The notes: generated from the letters alone by a model not told the origin. DNA of 64,000 bases from Lapidilactobacillus dextrinicus DSM 20335 (GCF_001436095.1 NZ_AYYK01000016.1:1-64000); one strand, 5' to 3'. Positions 17,804 to 27,005 are shown, counted from the first letter of the stretch. Translations and numbers: made by a program.

Positions 17804-18850
17804 TTAGCTAACCGAAGCGACTAGCTTTTCAAAATAAGTTTTAAATTTGGGTGGTTCATAAGTTTGACCGTAAAGCTCATTGACTTTTACCATCAGTTCA
17901 GATGAAGTCGGCGTCGTTTCAAAAACTTGAATGTTTCTGACACTCTTTAACCATGCTTGATAAACTCCAGAAATTTTTTTGTTTTTATTATCTAGAGCAA
18001 TGCAGGGGGTTCCGGTAATACAAGCAAGAATCATACCATGCAAACGATCTGTGATAATTAATTGCTTCTGTTGAAAAACATTGATAAGTCGTTCAACTTC
18101 CTGCATACCTTGTGCTAGTGGCAAATGATCAACAGTTAATTGCGTATCTTGAAATTCTAACTGGTCTTTTTCGGCCAATGCTGTTAGATCTTCTTGAGCT
18201 AAATTCACGCCTTGTTCCTTATCTTGTCTTAAGCAAAGTAAGATGCTACTTCTTGATCGGCAGCTATGCCCATAACGTTCACCTAACGTTAAGACAATGT
18301 CAGGTAATAACTCAACTTGCCCTTGATAATAATGTTGATAAAAGTCATACGAGCGTTGTTCACGTACTGTCAATAATAAATGCTGGTGTCGCTGGTATTT
18401 ATTTAAATCGGCCACAATCTTGTTTTTATTTTGATAATCCACAGTCTGCGGAAAAGAAATGATCGAATTCTGTGGGAAATGTTTAATTATAAACTGGCGG
18501 GCAAACTCAATAGTCGGATATTGATCACCAGTATTGCCACCGCCAACTAAAGTGATTAAATCTTGAGGTTGAACAATACGTTGCAACGATTTCATCTTCA
18601 TAAAAGTCGCACTTACTGGAAACAACAAGACATCATATTCTGGATACTTTTCTTCTAAAAATCGTGCTTGCGCCATCGTAATAGCGACATCACCTAAATT
18701 GCCATAATCTGCGGCCAATGCGACCACAATTTTGCGATGTGGTGAACTGTTTGCTTTTACAAAAGTCGTATCAATGCCATTGAATTGGTGCAAAAACAAC
18801 TGTTTTATCTGAATTTCTTTTTCAGCTGGGACAAGCGGAAATAATCTCAT
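17804..18850 (-). CDS. Polysaccharide pyruvyltransferase
   Basis: A 348-residue enzyme of the polysaccharide pyruvyltransferase family (CsaB/WcaK-like), which adds pyruvate from phosphoenolpyruvate as a ketal on a sugar. The family features are an N-terminal ADYGNLGDVAI, the glycine-rich VGGGNTGDQYP near residue 105, IISFPQTVDY, and the C-terminal DRLHGM followed by CITGTPCIALDN. AAGGAG lies before the ATG. Pyruvate ketals bring negative charge to a polymer and can anchor SLH-type proteins or change rheology; which applies here is not known. It follows a GT2 gene by 33 bases. Confidence 0.92.
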   Translation of the reverse strand: MRLFPLVPAEKEIQIKQLFLHQFNGIDTTFVKANSSPHRKIVVALAADYGNLGDVAITMAQARFLEEKYPEYDVLLFPVSATFMKMKSLQRIVQPQDLITLVGGGNTGDQYPTIEFARQFIIKHFPQNSIISFPQTVDYQNKNKIVADLNKYQRHQHLLLTVREQRSYDFYQHYYQGQVELLPDIVLTLGERYGHSCRSRSSILLCLRQDKEQGVNLAQEDLTALAEKDQLEFQDTQLTVDHLPLAQGMQEVERLINVFQQKQLIITDRLHGMILACITGTPCIALDNKNKKISGVYQAWLKSVRNIQVFETTPTSSELMVKVNELYGQTYEPPKFKTYFEKLVASVS

Positions 18851-18883
18851 TGAATCTCTCCTTAACTAATCTGACAGCATCTT

Positions 18884-19897
18884 TTAAGAGTGGCGCAATT
18901 GTTCTAATCGCAATAACCAACCGCCGCGCCGCTGCTGCAGTAAGAACTTGACCAACCGACCTTGCCACCCCTGCGGTTGGTATTGTTTAACGAAATAACG
19001 ATTATCCGGTTGATTCATAATTTCTATTAACTTATTAAGCCTACTCTGTTTAGATAAACCACTTTGATTCAACATGATAATGTAACTTTTAACGTTATCA
19101 ACATAGATCGTACTCACCGTTTGCTCAACTAATCCTGTTGGCGTTTGCCATTGTGTTAATAATTCGCGCACACTATTTAAAGCACGTTGTCGCAATAGAA
19201 ATGGTCGTTCATAATTAGCAGCACTGCCTAAGGTACGGCGTGGACGTTGGCAGTAATAAACTAGCGGTGTCTTAATGAAGACTAATTGTTCGGCCTTAGC
19301 AAAAGCACGTGCGTTAAAATCAATGTCTTCAATCAGCGATAACCCTTTTTCAAAAGATAATTGTTGCTGCTGTAAAAATTGCCGCCGGTATAGTTTATTC
19401 CAGGTATAACCTAATATTTGAATAACAGTCGCATCTACCGGAATCTGCTGAAAGGTCATGTTCGTATAACGGCCATCGATAAAAGGATTAGGTGTCCGCG
19501 ATAAAGTAGTTTCATATCGATCTAGTTCTTCTACATAGTACCCACAACCCGTAATATCCGCTTTTATTGAGTCTGCCGCTGTAACGAGTGTTGAAACATA
19601 GCGTATATCTGCAAAATCATCACCATCAAAGAAAATTACATACTCACCATGAGCTTGTTGCAAGCCATAATTTCGAGTATCGGCAAGCCCACCATTAACC
19701 TTATGAAAAACGTGAATCAAAGAATTATTGGCCACATATTCATCACAGATTTCACCCGACTTATCAGTCGCACCATCATCAATTAACAGTAACTCGATCT
19801 CTGGATAATCTTGTTGTACTAGTGAATCCAAGCACCGTTGTAAATACGGTGCCACATTGTAAATTGAAATAATAATTGAAACTAACGGCTTGGTCAT
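18884..19897 (-). CDS. Family 2 glycosyltransferase
   Basis: A 337-residue GT-A fold transferase. The N-terminal LVSIIISIYNVAPYLQRCLDSL is the standard GT2 entry. LLIDDGATDKSGEICDEY carries the first acidic pair, VIFFDGDDF the DxD-like metal motif, and LIEDIDFNARAF the ED segment near the putative base. It would add one sugar from a nucleotide donor to the lipid-linked repeat unit on the cytoplasmic face. GGAGGTGG lies before the ATG. It is the fourth of the four glycosyltransferases in transcription order. Donor and acceptor are unknown. Confidence 0.9.
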   Translation of the reverse strand: MTKPLVSIIISIYNVAPYLQRCLDSLVQQDYPEIELLLIDDGATDKSGEICDEYVANNSLIHVFHKVNGGLADTRNYGLQQAHGEYVIFFDGDDFADIRYVSTLVTAADSIKADITGCGYYVEELDRYETTLSRTPNPFIDGRYTNMTFQQIPVDATVIQILGYTWNKLYRRQFLQQQQLSFEKGLSLIEDIDFNARAFAKAEQLVFIKTPLVYYCQRPRRTLGSAANYERPFLLRQRALNSVRELLTQWQTPTGLVEQTVSTIYVDNVKSYIIMLNQSGLSKQSRLNKLIEIMNQPDNRYFVKQYQPQGWQGRLVKFLLQQRRGGWLLRLEQLRHS

Positions 19898-19944
19898 GGG
19901 CCACCTCCTACCTCAATTATGATTTGCTGTTTGATCAAGTCAGT

Positions 19945-21060
19945 CTATGAACTGACTTCACGTAAGAAATTAATAATCTCGATAGCGTTATCCTGATTAC
20001 TTAGCTGTTGACCACGCTGCTGTGCTTTAATACGTAATTCCGCTAACAACTTACGATCACTGAGGACTTTCTTTAAGCCTCGATATAACGCTTCTTCTTG
20101 ATTAGCAGTAATCACACCCGTATCTTGTAAAATCTCGCTCATTCCAGAACAATCTGTCGTAACAACTGGCAATCCCAATAATGTCGCCTCGGTGACCACC
20201 GTACTATAGCCCTCGTATCTAGATGAACACACAAACATATCGGCCTGGGCTAAATGAGTATAGGGTTGCTTAACAAATCCCAAAAAATTAACAGTTGCAG
20301 CTAAATCAAGATTGAGGACCTGCTTCTTTAATTTATTTAAGTTCTCTCCGACACCCAAAATATCCAATGTAACCCTCAATCCATCTTCATGAATCAACTT
20401 GGCCATAATAGGTAACAAACGATCATAACCTTTTTGATAACTTAACCGCCCAATCGTTATTAATTTGATTGGTTGTTCTGTTGTTAAGGGTATTTTTTTA
20501 TCGACTGCCACATGTTTTAGTACTTGTTTCATATCCAAAGGATTGTAGAGCACTTTAGTCTTTTCCTCTGGCAAATCAATTAGGCTAAGTAAAGCTTGAC
20601 GGGCTGTCTGAGAAACAAAAACAGTCTGATCAAAACGTTGATAAGTTTGCTGTAATTCCTCAATACTTCGATAAGAAGACCCTAATTTACTCAGCTCATG
20701 AAACTCATTATGCACCCAGTTAATTAACCGCGTATTAGGATTAAGACACCCGGCGACAATTCGAGTAGTAGGCCCTTCTAGAAACGAAATCACGGTATCA
20801 TAATCAGTTTTAACCAATAAACGATAAAGTTGTTGGGGAGTTGTAAGTTTCATCGCGTGAATATTGCCACGAAATTGAGAAATATGTGATTGACGAAGTG
20901 TGACGCCTGATGGGATTTGGTCCTGGTAAACATTGTTTTTAAATAATACCAACAAATTAACTGACCATTCATTCAAATCAAATTGCTGCAATAAATCAAT
21001 TAAAATTTTTTCTGCTCCGCCACCTTTTAGTGTTGGAATCATGAAGAGTACTTTTTTCAT
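19945..21060 (-). CDS. Family 4 glycosyltransferase
   Basis: A 371-residue GT-B fold transferase. The N-terminal VLFMIPTLKGGGAEKILIDLL is the usual acceptor-domain glycine motif. The C-terminal donor domain shows KLITIGRLSYQKGYDRLL and SRYEGYSTVVTEATLLGLPVVTTDCSG, containing the EGYxxxxxE-like retaining motif. It transfers a sugar with retention of configuration in repeat-unit assembly. The start at 21060 is ten bases after GAGAGG; an upstream ATG at 21065 is out of frame. A gap of about 140 bases separates it from the upstream GT2 gene. Confidence 0.9.
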   Translation of the reverse strand: MKKVLFMIPTLKGGGAEKILIDLLQQFDLNEWSVNLLVLFKNNVYQDQIPSGVTLRQSHISQFRGNIHAMKLTTPQQLYRLLVKTDYDTVISFLEGPTTRIVAGCLNPNTRLINWVHNEFHELSKLGSSYRSIEELQQTYQRFDQTVFVSQTARQALLSLIDLPEEKTKVLYNPLDMKQVLKHVAVDKKIPLTTEQPIKLITIGRLSYQKGYDRLLPIMAKLIHEDGLRVTLDILGVGENLNKLKKQVLNLDLAATVNFLGFVKQPYTHLAQADMFVCSSRYEGYSTVVTEATLLGLPVVTTDCSGMSEILQDTGVITANQEEALYRGLKKVLSDRKLLAELRIKAQQRGQQLSNQDNAIEIINFLREVSS

Positions 21061-21204
21061 AACATGGTTTCCTCTCAAAATAAAGCGAATCCCATTTATA
21101 TCATAATTAGTCTTAAAACTAACAAGTTGCGCACGGAAAGCAGATAAGCTAGTTTTAAATACTACTAATTTTTAGTGTTTAGATATTAATCACCCTCGGA
21201 TTAA

Positions 21205-22011
21205 CTAATTTTGTAATCGGCGTCGATGTAGGTGATGATAAATTGGCATTGGTAAAAGTCCAACTATTATTGGCCTTAGTGCAAATACATAATAGTACCA
21301 CGGTAAATGAACTTCCCTAATAATAAGGTGTTTTAAACGCATTTCATTCAAGCGGTTTTGCCAGTTCCGCTTAGAATAGTCATTTCGTGCATCTGCATAT
21401 AGATAAATTGTTTGCTGCAAATTATAGCCGTTAAATCCAGACCGATAGAACTTATACCAAAGATGATAATCTTCAACTCGTAATAAGCGACGATCAATAC
21501 TGTAACCATCAACTTGCCGCAAGGCACTAGCTCGCATCATACATGATGGATGACAAAACGGAGGACCAAAGAAGATATCTTTCATCGTTGGTTTTTCAAC
21601 ATCACCAAGATTTCCCCAAATGCCCTCTTCATCAAAGTGATCTTTACGACCGCTGACTAAAGCATATTCCGGATGGCTATCTAAAAAGTCAACTTCTAAC
21701 CTCAACCGTTCTGACAAAGAAAGGTCATCCGCGTCTTGACGAGCAATATATTCACCAGTAGCAACCGCTAAACAACGATTCAAGGTTTCATTAAGTCCTA
21801 GATTATTTTGATTGCGCAATAGGACAACTTTTTCTGGATGACGCTTCTGTATTTGCTTAGCAATTTCGTAGGTATTATCTTGCGAACCGTCCTCGCACAT
21901 AATCAACTGCCAATCGGTAAAAGTTTGTTGCAGTAAGGATTCAAAACAATGTTGTAATGTCTGTTCACAATTATAAATTCCCATAATAATTGAGACCTTG
22001 GGCTGTTTCAT
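21205..22011 (-). CDS. Family 2 glycosyltransferase
   Basis: A 268-residue GT2 enzyme. PKVSIIMGIYNCEQTLQHCF is the nucleotide-binding entry, LIMCEDGSQDNTYEIA the first acidic motif and ARQDADDLSLSERL the DxD region; RVEDYHLWYKFYRSG lies near the base. The C-terminus ends in a hydrophobic, basic stretch (YYYVFALRPIIVGLLPMPIY) that may associate with the membrane. The ATG at 22011 lies seven bases after GGGAG. The preceding gene stops at 22014, only two bases before this start, which indicates tight coupling. Sugar specificity is unknown. Confidence 0.9.
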   Translation of the reverse strand: MKQPKVSIIMGIYNCEQTLQHCFESLLQQTFTDWQLIMCEDGSQDNTYEIAKQIQKRHPEKVVLLRNQNNLGLNETLNRCLAVATGEYIARQDADDLSLSERLRLEVDFLDSHPEYALVSGRKDHFDEEGIWGNLGDVEKPTMKDIFFGPPFCHPSCMMRASALRQVDGYSIDRRLLRVEDYHLWYKFYRSGFNGYNLQQTIYLYADARNDYSKRNWQNRLNEMRLKHLIIREVHLPWYYYVFALRPIIVGLLPMPIYHHLHRRRLQN

Positions 22012-22013
22012 GA

Positions 22014-23105
22014 TCATGCTCCCATTTCTGCATAAATTTTTTGCATTGCCTGAACAGAAGAATTGACAGTAAACGTTGCCGGCAACTCTGCATGATATTT
22101 TTGGGGATTATTTAAAATCGTCTTAATTCCTTGAACCATTTCTTGCGAATTTGTTATTAATAAACCTTGATTAGGTTGTTGCAACAGATCGACATGCCCA
22201 CGAATTTTAGTTATGACAACTGGAACGCCATATGCTAGTGCTTCCATCACATTAACCGGTAAACCCTCGCGCAATGATGAGGAAACCGCCACATCTGCTA
22301 GATCTAAATATGGACGAACGTCCTTAACAAGGCCGGTCAAGAAGATATTTCGTTCCAGATTTAATTCTTGAATACGTTGACGGTAAGCCGCTTCGTTGGG
22401 CCCATTTCCTAATAAGAAAAGACGATAATTTGAGTGCCCTTCTGCAACCAATTGTGCCATCACGTTAATTAGCATGTCTTGATTCTTTCCCTTACTTAAC
22501 TCGGCTGCAAAAACCAAAACCTTATCTGCTGGTGTCAATTGATACTGCTGTTTGATCGTATCTGTTAATTCTGGCTGATGAACAACCTCAATATCCGTTC
22601 CAATACCTGGAATCTGATGAACAGAGCCATGTTTTTTTAACTTAAAATGAGAGGCGCGTTGATAATCTTCTGTATTAATTGTGACAATCTTATCTGTATA
22701 GTGAGCCAATAACTTCTCAATATTGTAATAAGCCAACCAATTAATTCTTGGAGCTCCTTGATAGAAGTGGAATCCATGAGCAGTATAAACGACATAACTC
22801 TGTTGATGATGCGCTGCTAATCGCGTAATAACAGAAGCATTTGGCGTATGAGTATGGATAATATCATAATGTGTTTGTTTGAATAATTGTTTTAATTGAA
22901 AGTAAGCTTGAAGATTATCTGTTGCCAGCGGATTACGCTGAAAGGAAATATCATGCCGTTTTAAGTGACTAAGACGATTATCTAAGGGATTTTCAATTCG
23001 ACAAGCTAGCTCAACTTCGTGACCTTGTGCAATTAAAGCTTCAATATGGGGAATCAAAAAAGCATTAATTGTATTTGAAATCGTGGTTATCTGTAGAATC
23101 TTCAT
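22014..23105 (-). CDS. Family 4 glycosyltransferase (EpsD-like)
   Basis: A 363-residue GT-B transferase of the EpsD/CapM-like group. The N-terminus reads KILQITTISNTINAFLIPHIEAL. DIIHTHTPNASVITRLAA and VYTAHGFHFYQGAP are the typical middle signatures. VLVFAAELSKGKNQDMLI and SSLREGLPVNVMEALAYGVPVV form the donor site, with EGLPVNVMEA as the retaining EX7E-like motif. AGGAGG lies eight bases before the ATG at 23105. By order it is the first glycosyltransferase after the aminotransferase and may add the second sugar; that is only inference. Confidence 0.9.
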   Translation of the reverse strand: MKILQITTISNTINAFLIPHIEALIAQGHEVELACRIENPLDNRLSHLKRHDISFQRNPLATDNLQAYFQLKQLFKQTHYDIIHTHTPNASVITRLAAHHQQSYVVYTAHGFHFYQGAPRINWLAYYNIEKLLAHYTDKIVTINTEDYQRASHFKLKKHGSVHQIPGIGTDIEVVHQPELTDTIKQQYQLTPADKVLVFAAELSKGKNQDMLINVMAQLVAEGHSNYRLFLLGNGPNEAAYRQRIQELNLERNIFLTGLVKDVRPYLDLADVAVSSSLREGLPVNVMEALAYGVPVVITKIRGHVDLLQQPNQGLLITNSQEMVQGIKTILNNPQKYHAELPATFTVNSSVQAMQKIYAEMGA

Positions 23106-23124
23106 CACCATTTCCTCCTATCTT

Positions 23125-24285
23125 TTAAGAAGCACCATGAGCGCTTCGCTTAACTTGAGAGAATTGTTGTTTTTGTTGTCTAATTGCTTGGCGCAAACGT
23201 AAAGCAACCCACTCAATATCTTGCATCTTCATCTTGGTATCTGACGGCAAACACAAACCATTGGCAAATAAATAATCGCTATATCTACCACCGTAAACTT
23301 GTTGCTGATTAAAGACTGGCTGTTGATGCATTGGCTTCCAGATAGGACGACTTTCAATGTTGTCAGCTGCTAAAGTAGCAATTAACTGATTAGGATCAAT
23401 TCCCTCCACCGTCAAACAGCTTAACCAAAAATTACAAAAGCTCCCCTTTGGTTCCGGCATCCACTGAATTTGTGGAATATCACTTAGTAAACGACGGTAC
23501 TGATGAAAAATTGCCCGCTTTTGAGCAATACGTTCACTTAAAACCTTTAATTGACCTCGACCAATTCCAGCACAAACGTTACTTAAACGGTAGTTATAAC
23601 CAATCTCTCGATGCTCGTAATGCAATGTCTTTTCACGAGCCTGAGTTGCTAAATATTTAGCTCTTTGAGCAATTTGATTATTAGCCGTTACTAACATGCC
23701 ACCGCCAGAAGTCGTAATGATTTTATTGCCATTAAAAGAATAAATACCGATATCTCCAATTGTGCCAGTTTGTTGACCGTGATAAGTACTACCTAATGAT
23801 TCCGCCGCATCTTCGATGACTGGAACGTGATACTGCCGGCATAATGCCATAATTTCATTCATTTTAGCCGGGATACCATATAAGTGAACAACAATTACAG
23901 CTTTAACATTAGGCTGCGTCTTTAAAGCTGTTTCTAACGCTTGGGGATCCATATTCCAAGTTTCACATTCGCTATCAATAAAAACAGGTGTTGCACCTTC
24001 ATAACAAATGGGATTTGCACTTGCAGAAAAGGTTAACGTCGAACATAAAACCACATCACCGGCTTGAACATTTAATGCTTTTAAAGCCAAGTGGATAGCA
24101 GCAGTCCCCGATGAAACAGCAACTGCATGCTTTTGACCTACGATTTTAGTAACTTCAGCCTCGAAAAGATCAACATTCTCACCCAAAGGTGCAATCCAAT
24201 TTTTTTCAAAAGCTTTCTTAACATAATATTGTTCCCACCCCGCATCACTCATATGCGGAGAAGCTAATAGAATTTTCTTTGCCAC
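23125..24285 (-). CDS. DegT/DnrJ/EryC1/StrS-family sugar aminotransferase
   Basis: A 386-residue PLP enzyme that aminates keto-sugar nucleotides. SSGTAAIHLALKAL binds the cofactor phosphate, VIEDAAESLGS holds the ring-stacking Asp, and YSFNGNKIITTSGGGM carries the PLP lysine. The N-terminus (LLASPHMSDAGWEQYYVKKAFEKNWIAPLG) resembles EpsN/PglE-type 4-aminotransferases. These act on UDP-4-keto-6-deoxy-GlcNAc, the product expected from the dehydratase at 6525-8351. The GTG start is nine bases after GGGAG. It opens the large downstream operon, after an internal terminator. Confidence 0.92.
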   Translation of the reverse strand: MAKKILLASPHMSDAGWEQYYVKKAFEKNWIAPLGENVDLFEAEVTKIVGQKHAVAVSSGTAAIHLALKALNVQAGDVVLCSTLTFSASANPICYEGATPVFIDSECETWNMDPQALETALKTQPNVKAVIVVHLYGIPAKMNEIMALCRQYHVPVIEDAAESLGSTYHGQQTGTIGDIGIYSFNGNKIITTSGGGMLVTANNQIAQRAKYLATQAREKTLHYEHREIGYNYRLSNVCAGIGRGQLKVLSERIAQKRAIFHQYRRLLSDIPQIQWMPEPKGSFCNFWLSCLTVEGIDPNQLIATLAADNIESRPIWKPMHQQPVFNQQQVYGGRYSDYLFANGLCLPSDTKMKMQDIEWVALRLRQAIRQQKQQFSQVKRSAHGAS

Positions 24286-24603
24286 TTATTATCACTCCCT
24301 AATCCGTCTCTATATTAGATATTTCTCATATTCATTAAACGTTAGTCGTCTTAAAACCACATTCCTAACATAAGTTTTTTTTTATTATTAAACTAAGAAA
24401 ATAGTTTAAATTCTTTGTTTTTAGTTTAACAATAAAATTATTTTAATACAACATTTTTATCGTTATAATTATTAATTTCAAAAAAATAAAATTAATACGC
24501 TGTTATATGGTAGTTTTAAAGGTGCGATGTATTAATTTTAAAACAAGAACCATGAATAACACTTGTGATTTTTATTTTTAATTACTGTTTTTAAAATAAA
24601 AAA
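24286..24603. other. AT-rich intergenic region upstream of the aminotransferase operon
   Basis: About 315 bases with no gene, extremely AT-rich. On the minus strand, TTGTAT, a 17-base spacer and TAAACT (around 24424-24452) could form a weak promoter for the downstream operon. AAACTA (24390-24395) and TAGTTT (24402-24407) form a small hairpin. The terminator just upstream means that a promoter is needed somewhere here. Confidence 0.35.
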
Positions 24604-24630
24604 AGAGACCCAGAAAATGTCTGAGTCTCT
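24604..24630 (-). terminator. Terminator after wzz, inside the polysaccharide locus
   Basis: AGAGACCCAGA (24604-24614) pairs with TCTGAGTCTCT (24620-24630), with one mismatch. Seven T follow on the minus strand. It separates the wzy-wzz unit from the biosynthetic genes. Confidence 0.85.
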
Positions 24631-24699
24631 CTATAAAAAAATTATAGTTTATTAAGCTAGCTAATAATCAAAAATTATATCTCTCAACTCATTAGCTCA

Positions 24700-25338
24700 T
24701 TATTTCGATTTCGAGTTGGATGAACTAACGTTAGTCTCAACTGGCGCACTAATTAATGCTATAAATACGCCAATAAGTAATCCCACTAATATTCCTGCAA
24801 ACACTATAATCCATTTCTTGGGGGAGGATACCGAGGCTGCCGGTCTGGCCTTCGATAAAACTTCGGTTTTAACATCGGATGTTATTGCATCCGCACGCGC
24901 TTGAAAGACGGATGTTAAATTATTCGCAGTTATCGCAGCACGTTTGGGATCGGTATCCGTAACTGTTATAGAAAAAATTTGTGAGTTTTCGGTATTATCG
25001 GTACTAATTGAATTCATCAATGTTTCTAAAGACCCGGTATAAGACTGCGTACGCTTAATTGTATTCAATACCGGACGTACAATACTGGGATCAGTTACCA
25101 TATCCATATAAGTTGTTATTAGCGCGGAATCATTTAAGTCAACATTATTTTTCTCGGAACTATTTTTATTATTCTGTAGTACTATAATTCGACTTGTTGA
25201 CGAATAAGTTGGCTTCAACACCTTCTGAGCAGCAAATATACTAATAATGCCACCTAGTATTGTTAGACAAATAATAAGCCATGCCTTCTTTTTGAAAGCC
25301 ATAATAATATTATCTAAATTCATACTTCTATTTTTCAT
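24700..25338 (-). CDS. Polysaccharide chain-length regulator (Wzz/CpsC-like)
   Basis: A 212-residue co-polymerase of the Wzz/CpsC class. The N-terminal membrane segment (AWLIICLTILGGIISIFAAQ) is followed by the family motif with Pro (KPTYSSTSRIIV). A helical extracellular domain comes next, then a second segment (IIVFAGILVGLLIGVFIALI), then a short polar tail. The ATG at 25338 is eight bases after GGAG; a reading that starts further upstream would only add an unrelated hydrophobic stretch. No tyrosine kinase, phosphatase or LytR-type gene accompanies it here, which is unusual for Gram-positive loci. Confidence 0.87.
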   Translation of the reverse strand: MKNRSMNLDNIIMAFKKKAWLIICLTILGGIISIFAAQKVLKPTYSSTSRIIVLQNNKNSSEKNNVDLNDSALITTYMDMVTDPSIVRPVLNTIKRTQSYTGSLETLMNSISTDNTENSQIFSITVTDTDPKRAAITANNLTSVFQARADAITSDVKTEVLSKARPAASVSSPKKWIIVFAGILVGLLIGVFIALISAPVETNVSSSNSKSK

Positions 25339-25452
25339 GAGCTGAACTCCTCTATTAAATATGCATTTCAAATCTAAGAATACGACCTTGAAGTTATCAT
25401 ACAACATCCATATTACGATTAAAAATATAAAGCTAAATATAGCCAAATAAGT

Positions 25453-26703
25453 TTAATCAGAACTCTCAATAAGATGATGATTATTACGCTCGGAAAAAAC
25501 AATTCCAAAAACAAACCAAACAAGTGGAGAATTATTGAGAGATAGTGCGATGAAATAGATAAATATAGTTGCAACCATTAATGCTAATGTCTTTGAAAAT
25601 TTTACGCTCACATGAAGATTGTAGATCACTCGTAGAATCAGCCAAATCAGAAAAATACTTGCTAGCGGAACTCCCCACTGAGCCATAAGTTGAAGGAAAG
25701 TATTATGAGATAACACTGAAACATTAAATAAAATTTGAGATACGCTCAAATAACTAGTCATCCCCACACCAATCCCATGAACAGCATCAATGATTTTTAA
25801 TCCTATTTCCCAAAGTATTGTTCGACCTGAACCACCAGAATCAAGTGCATTCGGATCAAAGAGACTCATTAGCCGCTGTACAAGTGGTGATTGACCTAAA
25901 ATTTCTCCCAAATTTTGTGCATATGGAATCCAAAATTGTTTCGTAAAATAAATAACAATTATCAAGCAAATAATAGGAATAAGACCTAAAAATACACGAT
26001 ATAGGGTATTTAAATTGTTTATAAAATACTTAATCAAAATAATCGTTGTTAGTACAATAACAACGACCACAGAGGTTTTTGATCCTGATAGTAGCATTGA
26101 ACTGATTAAGAGTATACTTAAAATGTTGGAATGTTTAAACTTAATATCTGAAGCAATCAATATACAAACTGACATTGCCTGAACCAGGGAGAAATAATTA
26201 GGATCATTCATAAAACCAAAAAATCGTTCTGCAGAATAATACATAAACGGTAGTGTGCCCTGTAAACCAGCCAAAGTTGAAATAATTCCGATGACAGCGA
26301 TTAAAACGTTGAAATTAACAAATGCTCTAAAAATAGTTTTAATCGCAGAAAAGGGCAGTTGTTGTGCAATAAAAAAATAAATAATAATAATTAAGTATTT
26401 TATGATGGCCGATTTATCAATCGGACTACCAGGAACTAAATATGGCATTATTGTCGCACTTATCAATAACGCATAAATTCCGGTAAAACATAAAAATAAA
26501 TCTATTGCAGCAAATTTGAGATCATAGCCGTAACTTAGAAATATCACTAACAGTAAAATCGGCAAAAGAATAGTTGTCCACGACAAATTTAAACCAAAAA
26601 AAACTCGTGATCCTGATAGCGCTATCCCCCATAATACAAGCAATATTTGCACAGGCCTCGACGGTTGATCGGTTAATAATAAATTAGTCTCTTTAATATC
26701 CAC
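25453..26703 (-). CDS. wzy: Polysaccharide polymerase (Wzy/O-antigen-ligase-like)
   Basis: A 416-residue protein with about 11-12 hydrophobic segments. Its largest soluble loop, between residues about 260 and 325, holds the family signature SGRTILWEIGLKII and, just after it, SHNTFLQLMAQWG. Such proteins join lipid-linked repeat units into a polymer at the outer face of the membrane. The start is GTG at 26703, preceded by GGTGGGG. It is the first gene of the two-gene unit with wzz and lies downstream of a strong palindrome at 26825-26849. Sequence is poorly conserved in this family, so the call rests on topology and the two motifs. Confidence 0.85.
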   Translation of the reverse strand: MDIKETNLLLTDQPSRPVQILLVLWGIALSGSRVFFGLNLSWTTILLPILLLVIFLSYGYDLKFAAIDLFLCFTGIYALLISATIMPYLVPGSPIDKSAIIKYLIIIIYFFIAQQLPFSAIKTIFRAFVNFNVLIAVIGIISTLAGLQGTLPFMYYSAERFFGFMNDPNYFSLVQAMSVCILIASDIKFKHSNILSILLISSMLLSGSKTSVVVVIVLTTIILIKYFINNLNTLYRVFLGLIPIICLIIVIYFTKQFWIPYAQNLGEILGQSPLVQRLMSLFDPNALDSGGSGRTILWEIGLKIIDAVHGIGVGMTSYLSVSQILFNVSVLSHNTFLQLMAQWGVPLASIFLIWLILRVIYNLHVSVKFSKTLALMVATIFIYFIALSLNNSPLVWFVFGIVFSERNNHHLIESSD

Positions 26704-26824
26704 GTGACTATCCCCACCTAACCCTTAAAAATTAATATTATTATCATCATAATCAGATTGTTCAATAAATAATTTTATATGGTTAAACACATTAAAATTA
26801 ATTAACCTTAATCGTCCATTAAAT

Positions 26825-26849
26825 ATATCTAATCACAGTGATTAGATAT
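26825..26849. promoter_or_regulatory. Perfect 12-bp dyad upstream of wzy (operator candidate)
   Basis: Two perfect 12-base arms, ATATCTAATCAC and GTGATTAGATAT, flank a single central base at 26837. It lies about 120 bases before the wzy start and has no T-run after it, so it is more likely a binding site for a dimeric regulator than a terminator. Confidence 0.55.
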
Positions 26850-26901
26850 CCGCAACTAATATACTTGTTTATTAATCAAAAAAATTTAATTTAAATAAAA
26901 A

Positions 26902-26967
26902 ACTCATAGCATATTCATCAGTTATGACGTCATTTATACGCCACAAAACAAGAACATTGCTATGAGT
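26902..26967 (-). terminator. Putative mecA terminator with a long loop
   Basis: ACTCATAGCA (26902-26911) pairs with TGCTATGAGT (26958-26967), and six T follow on the minus strand. The 46-base loop contains the inner palindrome ATGACGTCAT. It is a plausible terminator for mecA. Confidence 0.5.
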
Positions 26968-27005
26968 CTTATTAAAAATATTAATTATATAGTATCAAAG
27001 CGTTT

